Of a stretch of 64,000 nucleotides of DNA, positions 1 to 8,654 are shown piece after piece. The stretch lies in the NCBI GenBank assembly GCA_905200945.1, contig CAJKMG010000014.1, positions 5,403 to 69,402 of the forward strand. The letters run 5' to 3'. The notes beneath the pieces are model-generated. The model did no database searches, had not been told where the DNA came from, and saw only the letters and a program-made list of their open reading frames with translations. How positions within the stretch are numbered: position 1 is the stretch's first letter; each line of letters opens with the position of its first letter. Origin of the DNA: an uncultured Akkermansia sp. Lineage in GTDB: Bacteria > Verrucomicrobiota > Verrucomicrobiia > Verrucomicrobiales > Akkermansiaceae. Made by a program: the position numbers and the translations under genes.

Positions 1-432
1 TTGCCCTGTCAACAGAAGCAGGGCAGCTACGGCGGAAGTGAGGGTTCCCCCTGTAGAATAGCCTGCGGAACTGGCGGCGGACTGCATGCATGTGTTTTCC
101 AGAATAGTCATGGGTGATTTGGAGATTCCCAGGCGCACAAAGGCGTTCCAGAGGGCGAAAGAGATAACTCCCGCCGTCAGAGCCACCCCGAAGGACCATC
201 CCATTTTAAGGTTGGCATACAGATTAGTGAGGGAAAGGATGGAGCCGAGGAGCATGCCTACGATGACGGCTCTCCAGGTAAGCTGCTTCATTCTGTCTCC
301 AGAACCCAGATAAACTTGATCGTACCATTGCTGTTCTACTTCATCCGGTGTGCCTTGGAATCCCTCCAGAGGCAATGGTTTTTCCAGGCAGGAGGGGAGA
401 GAGCTGGAATACTGGGGGGGAGTAGATGCCAT
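1..432 (-). CDS. OPT-family oligopeptide transporter, N-terminal part (partial)
   Basis: Only the first 144 codons are in the window; the gene runs off the left edge. Translating the minus strand from ATG at 432-430 gives a cytoplasmic N-terminus of about 45 residues ending in VYLGSGDRMKQLTWRA. Hydrophobic segments with LTNLYANLKMGWSFGVALTAG follow, which is the opening of bacterial OPT/YSL transporters (proton-coupled oligopeptide or metal-chelate uptake in the inner membrane). An internal ATG at 291-289 (MKQLTWRA) is possible, but the upstream part, with TPDEVEQQWYDQVY, also looks family-like, so the longer start is preferred. The substrate cannot be told from this fragment. Confidence 0.75.
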   Translation of the reverse strand, partial: MASTPPQYSSSLPSCLEKPLPLEGFQGTPDEVEQQWYDQVYLGSGDRMKQLTWRAVIVGMLLGSILSLTNLYANLKMGWSFGVALTAGVISFALWNAFVRLGISKSPMTILENTCMQSAASSAGYSTGGTLTSAVAALLLLTGQ

Positions 433-543
433 ACAGGTCATGATATAGCATTTGCGGGCGTGGTGGAAAAGTCGTATCTGTCTTTCTCTGCTTTCGGCGC
501 TCCTTCCGCTTGAGACTTGCGTGCCTGTGGCGGCCGTGGTTTA

Positions 544-1338
544 ATGAACGCCATGAGCCAATCTTTTACGGATAAACTTGCCGCCCGCATTAAAGAGACC
601 GGTTCCGCCTTGTGTGTCGGGTTGGATCCGCGCCCCGGCATGGATGATTTGGAGGCGATTCCTGCGCTGTTGCGGAAGGTTGTGGAGGAAACTGCTCCGT
701 ATGCGGCGGCGTTTAAGCCGAATATTGCCTATTTTGAAGCTATGGGGTTGCGGGGCCTGAAAATACTTGAGGATTTGCTTCTGGATATGCCTAAGGATGT
801 TCCGGTGGTGCTGGATGCCAAGCGTGGAGATATTGGAGAGACTCAGAAGTATTACGCGCATGCTTATTTTGAACGCTTGGGCGTGGACGCTGTGACGTTG
901 AGTCCTTTTATGGGATATGATACGCTGGAGCCTTTTCTGAATTATGAAGGTAAAGGTGTTTATCTGCTGGCAGTTACCTCCAATCCCGGGTCTGCGGATG
1001 TGGAACGGCAGGAATTGGCAGGGGGCCGCAAGGTTTTTGAACTGGTGGGAGACATGGTGCTCCGCTCTGCCCGGGAAGGCTGTAAAACTTCCGTAGGCAT
1101 GGTGGTGGGGTTGACCAATGCTGATTCCAGTATTCTGGAGCGTATTCCGGATGCTCCTTTGCTTATTCCCGGTCTGGGAGCTCAAGGCGGTGATCTTTCC
1201 TGTCTGAGCGGCTCCGGTCATGTGGCGCCTCCCCTGATTAATGTCTCTCGAGGCATCATGTACCAGAATCCGGAATTGGGCTTTGCAGAGAAGGCCGCCG
1301 GATTTGCACAGCGCATTCGGGAAGCATTGAATTATTGA
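544..1338 (+). CDS. pyrF: Orotidine 5'-phosphate decarboxylase
   Basis: Last step of de novo UMP synthesis: decarboxylates OMP to UMP in the cytoplasm. The protein has the (beta/alpha)8 fold landmarks of the longer type of PyrF (about 265-275 aa): CVGLDPRP near the N-terminus, FKPNIAYFE, the catalytic Lys/Asp segment VVLDAKRGDIGET, then TSNPGS and LIPGLGAQGGD at the phosphate-binding end. The frame is open back to a TTG at 517, but ATG at 544 or 553 (MSQSFTDKL) is the likely start; neither has a clear Shine-Dalgarno. It stands alone here; the pyrimidine genes carA/carB lie 30 kb away on the other strand. Confidence 0.9.
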   Translation: MNAMSQSFTDKLAARIKETGSALCVGLDPRPGMDDLEAIPALLRKVVEETAPYAAAFKPNIAYFEAMGLRGLKILEDLLLDMPKDVPVVLDAKRGDIGETQKYYAHAYFERLGVDAVTLSPFMGYDTLEPFLNYEGKGVYLLAVTSNPGSADVERQELAGGRKVFELVGDMVLRSAREGCKTSVGMVVGLTNADSSILERIPDAPLLIPGLGAQGGDLSCLSGSGHVAPPLINVSRGIMYQNPELGFAEKAAGFAQRIREALNY

Positions 1339-1399
1339 TATTCATGTATTTTTTGCAAATAACAAAATGATAACGGTCTGCTTATGGCTGTGCATGCGC

Positions 1400-1428
1400 T
1401 TGTCAAAGGGAGGGGGCTGATATATTGA
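1400..1428 (+). promoter_or_regulatory. Candidate sigma-70-type promoter for the TonB-like gene
   Basis: TTGTCA at 1400-1405 is followed by TATATT at 1421-1426 (15-bp spacer) or TATTGA at 1423-1428 (17-bp spacer). If used, transcription would begin near 1433. That would rule out the in-frame TTG at 1425 as start and supports ATG 1461. Weak consensus only. Confidence 0.35.
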
Positions 1429-1460
1429 ACAGGTGCATCCCCATTCCCTGCCCGTTTTTT

Positions 1461-2234
1461 ATGGATGAAAAGCCCGGAATTGTAAAATTCACTCCCCATT
1501 CCACATCCAGATCCGCAATGTTGATTGCGGTGGCAGTGACAGTGGGCGTGCAGGTGGCTTTATGTGCGGTGCTTGTAGCCATACATTTGCAGGATATGTG
1601 GTTTCCCTCCGTCCAGGGCGGGGAAGTGGAAATGACGTTTGTGTCCCCGTTTGAAGAGGTTTCTCAGGAGCCGGAAGAGGTCCAGCCTGCATCTGTTGTT
1701 CCTGTTGCAGCTCCTTCCACAGTCAGCCCCGTTCCGGAAATTGCATCAGATGACGACTTATTGGCGATAAAGTTGCCGGAAAATGAAGATTGTTCCGAAA
1801 TGAAGGATTTTCTTTTGGACGAGGCTTCTTCGGAACTTTTGCCGGAGGAGCTCGCCGTCATGCGGATTTCCATGAATGAGGTAAAGCGCAGACAGCCTGT
1901 GAAGCGCCCGGAGGTATCCTTGCCGGGTCGTCCGGACCCGGATCAGAATATTTCCCCAGATAAAAAGGTGCGTTATAAACATGCTCCGTCCTTGCCCAAT
2001 TCCGTCAATTCTTCTAAAGTCGGGAAGGTGAATGCCGTGGTGAAAGTAGTGGTGGGAGTGAATTCCCGAGGGGAACCTTCATCCGTCAATCTTCTTCAGT
2101 CAACGGGGAATGCGGAATTGGACCGTCTTTTCATGCGTTGGGTGAGAGAGAATTGGACTTTTTATCCGGCGGAAAAGGACGGTGTACCTATTGCTTCCAA
2201 GGTGGTGGTGCCCGTCAGGTTGAATATAGATTAA
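1461..2234 (+). CDS. TonB-family protein (energy-transducer type C-terminal domain)
   Basis: About 257 aa: a short cytoplasmic N-terminus, one membrane helix at roughly residues 18-43, an acidic Pro/Glu/Val-rich periplasmic linker, and a C-terminal TonB-like domain. The TonB signature is KVVVGVNSRGEPSSVNLLQS followed by WVRENWTFYPAEKDGVPI. Such proteins couple the inner-membrane proton gradient, via ExbB/ExbD, to outer-membrane receptors. An ExbB/ExbD pair lies at 16283-17560, not adjacent. The frame is open back to TTG 1425, but that codon overlaps the putative -10 box, so ATG 1461 is preferred. The partner receptor is not in the window. Confidence 0.75.
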   Translation: MDEKPGIVKFTPHSTSRSAMLIAVAVTVGVQVALCAVLVAIHLQDMWFPSVQGGEVEMTFVSPFEEVSQEPEEVQPASVVPVAAPSTVSPVPEIASDDDLLAIKLPENEDCSEMKDFLLDEASSELLPEELAVMRISMNEVKRRQPVKRPEVSLPGRPDPDQNISPDKKVRYKHAPSLPNSVNSSKVGKVNAVVKVVVGVNSRGEPSSVNLLQSTGNAELDRLFMRWVRENWTFYPAEKDGVPIASKVVVPVRLNID

Positions 2235-2256
2235 CCTGCGCAAGGAAATAAGAAAG

Positions 2257-3948
2257 ATGCTTCCGGAGAAGACAGAAAACAGGCCCGTTTATGTGATCGG
2301 CCACCAGAATCCGGATACGGATGCTATTTGTTCAGCCATAGGGAACGCGGAGTTTTTAAGAACTCATGGTGAACCTGATGCAGTTGCCGCCAGATGTGGG
2401 GAAATGACGTTGAGAACATCCTGGGTATTGGAAAAGGCAGGAGTGCCGGAGCCGATACTGATTCATGACGTGACGCCTACCGCCGGAACAATCTGCCGTC
2501 GTGATGTAATTAGCGTAAGCCCGGACGATACATTCCTGACGGCCTATCGAAGGATGACGGAAAATTCCCTGCAAACCATACCAGTGATTGACGCTGATCA
2601 CAATCTTCACGGCCTATTGCGTTATTTCGATTTGTTGAGTCTGCTCATGCCATTGAACATGACGGAGATGAATGTTCGCTCCGTCTTTTCCAGCCTGAGC
2701 AATATCGCCACCACCATTGACGGCAAGTGTCTGACCGGGGAGTCCTTGAGCGAGGAAGAAACGCAGAATATCCTGCTGGTAGGTGCTTCCAGTGAACCCA
2801 GCGTCCGGACAAGGCTCGCAAATTACAGGAGAAAAGGGATTGTCCGGGACCTGATCGTTATTTGTGGGGACCGTCCGAATGTGCAACTATATGCGGTGGA
2901 ACATGGCGTACGTGCTTTGGTGACTACGTCCGGAGCTTTCCCTTCCTTGGACATTATTGAGACGGCCCAGACGACGGGAACATGTATTTTAAGCACGCCC
3001 TGGGATACGGCCAGTGTCGGTCAGTTGATCCGTTGTTCTCGGAAAGTTAGGGAGCAGGTTCAGAAGGACTATACAGTTTTCCCGGAGAATATGCCGCTGC
3101 CCGAGTTGAGGCAGGCTGCCGTGAAGCGCAAGCAGGCATTGTTCCCTGTGATGAGCATCAAAACGAACAAGATAATTGGTGTACTGAGCAAGACTGATTT
3201 GGTGGATCCTCCCCGTACACGCGTGGCTTTGGTGGATCACAATGAATTTTCACAGGCCGTCAAGGGAGTGGAGGAGGCGGAGATTGTGGAGGTGATGGAC
3301 CACCATCGTTTGGGCACCCAGCTTTCTACACGGGATCCGATTCGTTTTCTGAATGAACCCGTAGGCTCCACATCTACTTTGGTGGCGCGCAGGTTTTACC
3401 ATCGTAATGTGGAGCCTTCCCGGGCTGTAGCAGTCTGCCTGTGCGCGGGAATTCTTTCAGATACCCTGAATTTGACGTCTCCTACGACGGCGCGGGCGGA
3501 TAGAGAAATGTTGGAATGGCTGACAGGTATTGCCAAAATAGATGCCAAGCAGTTTACAGAAGAGTTTTTTGCTACCGGTTCTTTGTTGCGTTCAAAAACC
3601 GAACCTTCCGTTATTATTCAGGCGGACAGGAAGACTTTTACTGAGTACGGGTACAAGATCAGTATTTCCCAGATTGAGGAAATTGGTATGTTTGGCCTGA
3701 AAGAGGTTCAGGAAGGTTTAGTGGGAGAACTTCGGAAGCTGGTGGAGCAGGAGGGGCTGAAGCTTGCCTGCCTTTTGGTTACGGATATCGTCACGCATGA
3801 TTCTATGTTGTTGGCCGTCGGGGATGAAGACGTTTTGGAGAATATTGAGTACGAACGGCTTGGTCCCAATTTATTTTCTGCCACTGATGTAGTAAGCCGA
3901 AAGAAGCAGCTTTTCCCTGCTATTTCCCGTGCATTAAAAACGTTGTAA
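2257..3948 (+). CDS. Family II (DHH/DHHA2) inorganic pyrophosphatase with CBS and DRTGG-like regulatory insert
   Basis: 563 aa, far longer than the roughly 310-aa minimal family II PPase. The order is: N-terminal DHH metal site GHQNPDTDAICSAI (residues 15-28), a CBS-like module (about 75-130), a DRTGG-like region (about 180-290), a second CBS segment (KTNKIIGVLSKTDLV), then VALVDHNEFSQAV, the DHH motif VMDHHRLGT and a DHHA2 C-terminal domain with GSTSTLVARR. It hydrolyses pyrophosphate using Mn2+. The CBS pair in such enzymes binds adenine nucleotides and modulates activity (family knowledge). ATG 2257 has an AAGGAAATAAGAAAG-type purine-rich leader. The C-terminus is complete. Confidence 0.85.
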   Translation: MLPEKTENRPVYVIGHQNPDTDAICSAIGNAEFLRTHGEPDAVAARCGEMTLRTSWVLEKAGVPEPILIHDVTPTAGTICRRDVISVSPDDTFLTAYRRMTENSLQTIPVIDADHNLHGLLRYFDLLSLLMPLNMTEMNVRSVFSSLSNIATTIDGKCLTGESLSEEETQNILLVGASSEPSVRTRLANYRRKGIVRDLIVICGDRPNVQLYAVEHGVRALVTTSGAFPSLDIIETAQTTGTCILSTPWDTASVGQLIRCSRKVREQVQKDYTVFPENMPLPELRQAAVKRKQALFPVMSIKTNKIIGVLSKTDLVDPPRTRVALVDHNEFSQAVKGVEEAEIVEVMDHHRLGTQLSTRDPIRFLNEPVGSTSTLVARRFYHRNVEPSRAVAVCLCAGILSDTLNLTSPTTARADREMLEWLTGIAKIDAKQFTEEFFATGSLLRSKTEPSVIIQADRKTFTEYGYKISISQIEEIGMFGLKEVQEGLVGELRKLVEQEGLKLACLLVTDIVTHDSMLLAVGDEDVLENIEYERLGPNLFSATDVVSRKKQLFPAISRALKTL

Positions 3949-4028
3949 ATGCTGGAGATCTTTGATTTTTAAAGGTAAAATCTTTTCCTGCAGAGGGGCG
4001 CCGGCGTTGCCGTGTGGTAAAGGATAGC

Positions 4029-5069
4029 TCAGGGGATTGCAATGTCTGCTACGATGGACCGGCGGATAGTATCCGGTATCAGCACAGTACTGGCTCTTTC
4101 AGGTTTGAGCGGTGGAGTGCAAAAAACTCGGTCCAGGCGCAATAGGGGGAATTTGACAGGCTGCGTAGCTCCATAACCGGCGCCTTTCAGTTTGAAGCAA
4201 TCCTGAAAGTCAGAACTGAGTTTGGCAAAAATGGGGGATTGAGGGGCGGCGCTGAAGTTTCCGGCCATGATAATGGGAAGTTCTCCATGCTGGGTTCCTA
4301 CTTCCCTCAGGGTGTCAAACAGGTATTGAAGTTGTTTGCGGTGGATGAACCGGAGTGTATGGAAATATTTCCAGCAGGCAGGAGAGTACAGGTCGAATCG
4401 ATGTTCAAAAGGTTCCAGACTGATGTTGATGAGCCGAATCGCCAAGGAGGAATTTTCCGGTATCCAGTCTACAATTAAACCGGCTGTGTCCGTGATGCTT
4501 TGAGCCGGACCAATCTGACCGTGCCTCACGATAATGGCGCAACTTCCTATTTGCTTGATATAAGAGGTTCTACCGAAAATGCTGTAGGCAAATTTGAGTG
4601 TTCGGTTATAGTTGCTGCAACCTTGGACGAAAATAACGTCTGCACGGAGTTTCGATATCTGTTCAATGGGAGGAGGTTCCTCACTCCCTTCATATAAGGT
4701 AAGAACCCTGATTTGCTTGGCATCCGGAGCTGGAGGCATTTTGTAGTACTCCATTCCGGTTCTGGAAATGGGCGGGAGAAAGTCGGTAATGACGATGCCG
4801 TACGCAAACCAGACGATAATGCCAAGCAGACCGATCCGGGAACCGAAGACCAGCCATGCAACGAGCGCCGGAAAGGAGAAAATAAGGCAGCAAGCCCATA
4901 TGGGCAGTGACGTTGCAAAAGCCATCGTGTCTGAACCGGTCCAGAAGATGGTGACGACGATGACCCACAGGCACAGAGAGACGCCGCCCAGCGCTATTCC
5001 CAAGTGGTTGACTCCGGATAGCGTTGGAAGAGGTTCCTCCAGATGTTTGCGTCTTCTGAGCCGATGCAC
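4029..5069 (-). CDS. Membrane protein with endonuclease/exonuclease/phosphatase-like fold, catalytic residues apparently lost
   Basis: 346 aa with three N-terminal membrane helices (about 21-43, 49-72, 78-98) followed by an extracytoplasmic EEP-type domain. The strand pattern is recognisable, but every catalytic signature is altered. The usual Asn after the first strand is missing (IRVLTLY, 120-126). The Glu of the ADVI-x-x-QE motif is Gly (ADVIFVQG, 143-150). The GDFN motif reads GNFS (270-273). The final SDH motif reads RRS (336-338), while RLDRVF (311-316) is kept. It is the last gene of the minus-strand set dnaX-ybaB-this gene, starting 12 nt after ybaB. A role in binding rather than hydrolysis is an inference. 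Confidence 0.7.
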   Translation of the reverse strand: MHRLRRRKHLEEPLPTLSGVNHLGIALGGVSLCLWVIVVTIFWTGSDTMAFATSLPIWACCLIFSFPALVAWLVFGSRIGLLGIIVWFAYGIVITDFLPPISRTGMEYYKMPPAPDAKQIRVLTLYEGSEEPPPIEQISKLRADVIFVQGCSNYNRTLKFAYSIFGRTSYIKQIGSCAIIVRHGQIGPAQSITDTAGLIVDWIPENSSLAIRLINISLEPFEHRFDLYSPACWKYFHTLRFIHRKQLQYLFDTLREVGTQHGELPIIMAGNFSAAPQSPIFAKLSSDFQDCFKLKGAGYGATQPVKFPLLRLDRVFCTPPLKPERASTVLIPDTIRRSIVADIAIP

Positions 5070-5081
5070 TATGGTGACAGA

Positions 5082-5396
5082 TTAAAATCCCATGCCAGGA
5101 GGGAGATCCAGGCCTCCTGTCAGTTTTTTCATTTCCGCCGCTGCTGTTTCCTTACCCTTGGCAATAGCGTCATTGATGGTTTGAAGGAGCAGTTCCTGGA
5201 GGAATTCTGAATCGGATGGGTCAATGATGGAAGGATCAATGATCAGTTCTGTGAGGTTGCCGTCGCAGGTGGCGGTAACTTTCAATTTCCCGCCAGCTCC
5301 TTCCGTTGTAACGGTTTGGGAAGCGAGCTTTTCTTGGGCGGCTGCAAGTCCGGCCTGCATCTGCTGGACCTGCTTCATCATTTTCATTATGTTCAT
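5082..5396 (-). CDS. ybaB: YbaB/EbfC family nucleoid-associated protein
   Basis: 104 aa. It starts with MNIMKMMKQVQQMQAGLAAAQEKL and contains the family core GAGGKLKVTATCDGNLTELIIDPS, followed by a C-terminal helical dimer segment. YbaB homologues are small dimeric DNA-binding proteins of the nucleoid. The gene lies 29 nt downstream of dnaX, the classic dnaX-ybaB-recR arrangement, except that recR is replaced here by the EEP-like membrane protein. Confidence 0.9.
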   Translation of the reverse strand: MNIMKMMKQVQQMQAGLAAAQEKLASQTVTTEGAGGKLKVTATCDGNLTELIIDPSIIDPSDSEFLQELLLQTINDAIAKGKETAAAEMKKLTGGLDLPPGMGF

Positions 5397-5425
5397 GGTC
5401 GTTGTTTCTGGGTGAATGAGTTGAC

Positions 5426-7612
5426 TTATTGGGAAATGATACGAGCCCGGAAGATTTCCATGGCGGCATCAATCAGCGGATCCGTATAATAAGAGTTATC
5501 TTCATTTTCCTCTTTGGTGGTTTCCTGAACAGGCTCTGCAGTTTTTTCCCGCTGGGTATGGGGTTTGGGTGCGGGAACGGGAGATGCAGGGGGAGGCGGT
5601 GCAGGCAGAGGAGCCAGCTCCTCCTGAACCGGTTCGGGAACGGAGAAATCCTGACGGATAGAAATAGTAACAGGAGCCCCAACATGTTGCGAAAGGGCGG
5701 CTTCCAGAGCCGTTCGAAGAGGGCCGGATGCAAGGCTGTCTATCCCCTGGCGGTCAGAAGGATGAAAAGAAATGGCGGCAACTACGCCGTCATAGCCGGA
5801 AAAAACGCTGTTGGTCAGAAAGTCCGCTTGAAGGGGAAACTTGACGGCCACTTGTTCCAGCACTGTTTTCCAATTTTCCTCTGTGATGGTTTTTCCGGAT
5901 TGTTGGGACGGAACTGCCGGCTCCTCTTTTTCTATGGGAGTCTGGGGGCGGGATGATGGGACAGGAGTATCGAATAGATTGTCAAAGAAGCTTTTGGTTC
6001 GTCTTTCCGGAGGAAGATTTTCCTCAGGATCCATGAAAGTAGGCTCTGGAGAATCCGTAGAGAATTCCGGCACATCGGAGACTGTGGAGCCTGAGTGCCG
6101 GGTGGTTTCCCTGGGAGCAGGTACGGTTTTTGTCTGCAATTTAGTGGCGGAATAGGAAATCTCTTCCTCTGCAACGGCAAGGGGGGAGGTTTCTGCAGCG
6201 GGTGGGATAGTTTTTTGTTGTGGTTCAGCTTCCTGAACGGGATAGGGAGAAGCTTGAGTGTCGATCCCCTGATTTTTCTGTGCTGCAGGAGATAAGTAAG
6301 TGGAAGCCGCGGAAAAATCCGGAACTGGATCCATCAAGTGTTCTTCCGGAGCAGGGAATGGTTTTGTTGCAGCAACAGGAGGCTGGTCGTCTGACCGGAG
6401 AGCCGTAGCGGAAGGCGTGGATGCGCTTGTTTTCTGCCGTGAAACAGAATCTGAAGAAGATGTCGGGGCCTCGGCGGCTAACGGAGCACCTTCCAACGCC
6501 ATGATAATATCGCTGATGCTGGCCTCGGCCAGAGTATGAACGGCCTTGATCAGGCCCATTTCCAGATGAAGTCTTTTATTAGTGGACCAGCGCATCTTAT
6601 CTTCCGTTTCCGCCAGAACTTCCACCAGACGCAGGATTTTGTCCGTGTGGGTGCGTTTGACCAATCCGGCAAGTTCCTCCTTGGAGGATTCCGGGAGAGA
6701 ATCAAAACTGGCTTCCGGATCTACTTTAGAGACCAGAATCTCACGCACAGCGGAGATAATTTCAGAAAGGAACTGGCTCATGTCCCTTCCTGCTTCCGCC
6801 TGTTCATGCAGAAGATGCAGAAGGGAGGGGAGTTCTTTGTTCAAAATAAGTGCCAGAGCATGGGCCACGGTTTCCCGGGAAGTAATGCCGAAAATGTGGA
6901 GTACCTGCTGTTCTTCAATATGATCTCCACAGAAGGAAACAAGCTGGTCCAGCATGGATTGTGCATCCCTCATCCCTCCATCTGCCACCTTGGCGACGGC
7001 AAAGGCTGCTTCCCTGCTCAGATTTACTCCCTCAGTAGAAGCGATATGGAGCAGGTGTCCTGCAATGATTTCAGAAGGAATGGGGCGCAGATCGAAGCGC
7101 TGGCATCGCGATAGAATAGTAGGCAGTATTTTGTGGGGTTCTGTAGTTGCGAAAATAAATTTGACATGAGGTGGCGGTTCTTCCAGCGTTTTAAGCAGGG
7201 CATTGAAAGATTCTTTAGTGAGCATGTGCACTTCGTCTATATAGACGATGCGGAAATTGCCTCTGCTCGGAGCGAAGCGCACGTTGTCCCTGAGGTCCCG
7301 GATGTGATCAATGCCGCGGTTGGATGCTCCGTCTATTTCAAGAACATCCAGGCTTCGGCCTTCCGCGATTTCTTCACATATATCTTCATGCGGGTCAAAA
7401 TCCACTTTGGGGCCACCGCTGCAATTTAGAGCTTTTGCAAAAATTCTTGCGGTTGACGTCTTTCCCGTTCCTCGGGGGCCTACAAAGAGATAGGCATGAG
7501 CGAGACGGTTGTGCTCAATGGCGTTTTTCAACGTCTGGACGACATGATCCTGTCCAAGGACGTCATCGAATGTCAGAGGACGGTATTTTCTGGCAAAGAC
7601 CTGGTAACTCAC
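5426..7612 (-). CDS. dnaX: DNA polymerase III subunit gamma/tau
   Basis: 728 aa. The N-terminal AAA+ clamp-loader ATPase has MSYQVFARKYRPLTFDDVLGQ, Walker A GPRGTGKTST, Walker B YIDEVHML, the SRC arginine finger in TILSRCQRFDL, and the collar domain up to about residue 365. A long Pro/Ser/Glu-rich linker follows (about 375-580), then a C-terminal domain resembling the polymerase-binding part of tau. The zinc module between the Walker boxes has only its first and last Cys (NC...IC); the middle two positions are Asp and Glu. I see no obvious A-rich slippage site for making a short gamma form. It is the first gene of the dnaX-ybaB-EEP set. Confidence 0.95.
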   Translation of the reverse strand: MSYQVFARKYRPLTFDDVLGQDHVVQTLKNAIEHNRLAHAYLFVGPRGTGKTSTARIFAKALNCSGGPKVDFDPHEDICEEIAEGRSLDVLEIDGASNRGIDHIRDLRDNVRFAPSRGNFRIVYIDEVHMLTKESFNALLKTLEEPPPHVKFIFATTEPHKILPTILSRCQRFDLRPIPSEIIAGHLLHIASTEGVNLSREAAFAVAKVADGGMRDAQSMLDQLVSFCGDHIEEQQVLHIFGITSRETVAHALALILNKELPSLLHLLHEQAEAGRDMSQFLSEIISAVREILVSKVDPEASFDSLPESSKEELAGLVKRTHTDKILRLVEVLAETEDKMRWSTNKRLHLEMGLIKAVHTLAEASISDIIMALEGAPLAAEAPTSSSDSVSRQKTSASTPSATALRSDDQPPVAATKPFPAPEEHLMDPVPDFSAASTYLSPAAQKNQGIDTQASPYPVQEAEPQQKTIPPAAETSPLAVAEEEISYSATKLQTKTVPAPRETTRHSGSTVSDVPEFSTDSPEPTFMDPEENLPPERRTKSFFDNLFDTPVPSSRPQTPIEKEEPAVPSQQSGKTITEENWKTVLEQVAVKFPLQADFLTNSVFSGYDGVVAAISFHPSDRQGIDSLASGPLRTALEAALSQHVGAPVTISIRQDFSVPEPVQEELAPLPAPPPPASPVPAPKPHTQREKTAEPVQETTKEENEDNSYYTDPLIDAAMEIFRARIISQ

Positions 7613-7831
7613 GGTTCAGAAAGACTAGAAGATGAGTTCCCGTTTGAAAAGAAAATAGAGAGTAATTGTTTTAAAATGTTGATAGAACGCTTCTTGGATG
7701 TTCCTCTTACGAAGTCAGACCGAAAAAAATATCAAGAAAACAATGAGGATGTTATTTTGATGTTGAAATCTGAAAATGTTCATGCCAATCTCACAAAAGT
7801 AACAGGAACCTTCTCATCTCTATAATTTCCT

Positions 7832-8608
7832 ATGTGGGTCAAAGTATCAATAGCAGCCTTGGTCATTGCTCTTCTCGGCGGAGCCATGTATTATCTTGAT
7901 AACGAGGAAGCTCTAACCAAGGAGCGTAAGGAATGCGCCTCCCGCTATAAGAATCTGAACGGTCTTCGCGGCGAGTTCACGGAAGAAAAGACAAAATATG
8001 TCGATTTTCTGGTGAAGAATGAGGCTTTGACGAATGATATCAATGCTCTAACCAAGGAGAAGGATGAACTGGAAGTAAAGAATCAGGAGTTGGCTGCAGC
8101 CAATGAGGCCAAAAAATCTGATCTTCAAACGCAGCAAACTGCTTTGGCAGAATTGCAGTCCAAGAGCAAGGATATGGAAAGCATTCAGGCCATTGCTGAC
8201 AGAATCAAGGGGTTGGAAGAAGAATCCAAGCAGTTGGAAGTGGTTAAGCAGGCGGAACAGGGAAAACATGATGCCATCGTTGCCGAAACCGAGCAGCTTA
8301 TTGTGAACAATGCCGCTCTTCGTCAGCTCAAGGCTGATCAAGATGCCCGGCTTTCTCCGCCCAACCTGAAAACGAGGGTTTCCCAGGTGATTGATGATTT
8401 TAATGTAGTTGTGATCGACGGAGGAGCCGCCGATCTAGGCGTAGTGCCCGGTTCCAAGTTGGCCGTGATGAGGGACGGCAACAAGATTGCCGAGCTTGAC
8501 GTAAACGCTGTTGAATCCCGGGTTTCCACGGCTACTATTTTACCAAGTACGGTAACCGCCGGCGAACGTGTTGAAGCCGGAGACATCGTTGTATCTGTCC
8601 GTCCCTAG
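7832..8608 (+). CDS. Membrane-anchored coiled-coil protein (first of a tandem pair)
   Basis: 258 aa: an N-terminal signal anchor (residues 4-22), then a long coiled coil with heptad-like Leu/Ala/Lys/Glu/Gln runs (about 25-170), then a small beta-rich C-terminal domain containing VVVIDGGAADLGVVPGSKLAVMRD and ending GDIVVSVRP. The next gene has the same architecture, with a related C-terminal domain (VVIGAGQGSSIDPNT...TRDG...GDRVQLLRP), so the two look like a duplicated pair. Function is not recognised. A periplasmic spacer or scaffold in the cell envelope is a guess from architecture alone. Confidence 0.75.
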   Translation: MWVKVSIAALVIALLGGAMYYLDNEEALTKERKECASRYKNLNGLRGEFTEEKTKYVDFLVKNEALTNDINALTKEKDELEVKNQELAAANEAKKSDLQTQQTALAELQSKSKDMESIQAIADRIKGLEEESKQLEVVKQAEQGKHDAIVAETEQLIVNNAALRQLKADQDARLSPPNLKTRVSQVIDDFNVVVIDGGAADLGVVPGSKLAVMRDGNKIAELDVNAVESRVSTATILPSTVTAGERVEAGDIVVSVRP

Positions 8609-8654
8609 TTTTTCCCGGTTCAATACATTCCATACACTCTCACATATATACACA

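Noticed and set aside
7496..7825. 109-codon plus-strand ORF between dnaX and the coiled-coil gene
   Set aside because: Its first third is antisense to dnaX; the rest is AT-rich sequence with no ribosome-binding site or recognisable domain. It is more likely the promoter region of two divergent genes.
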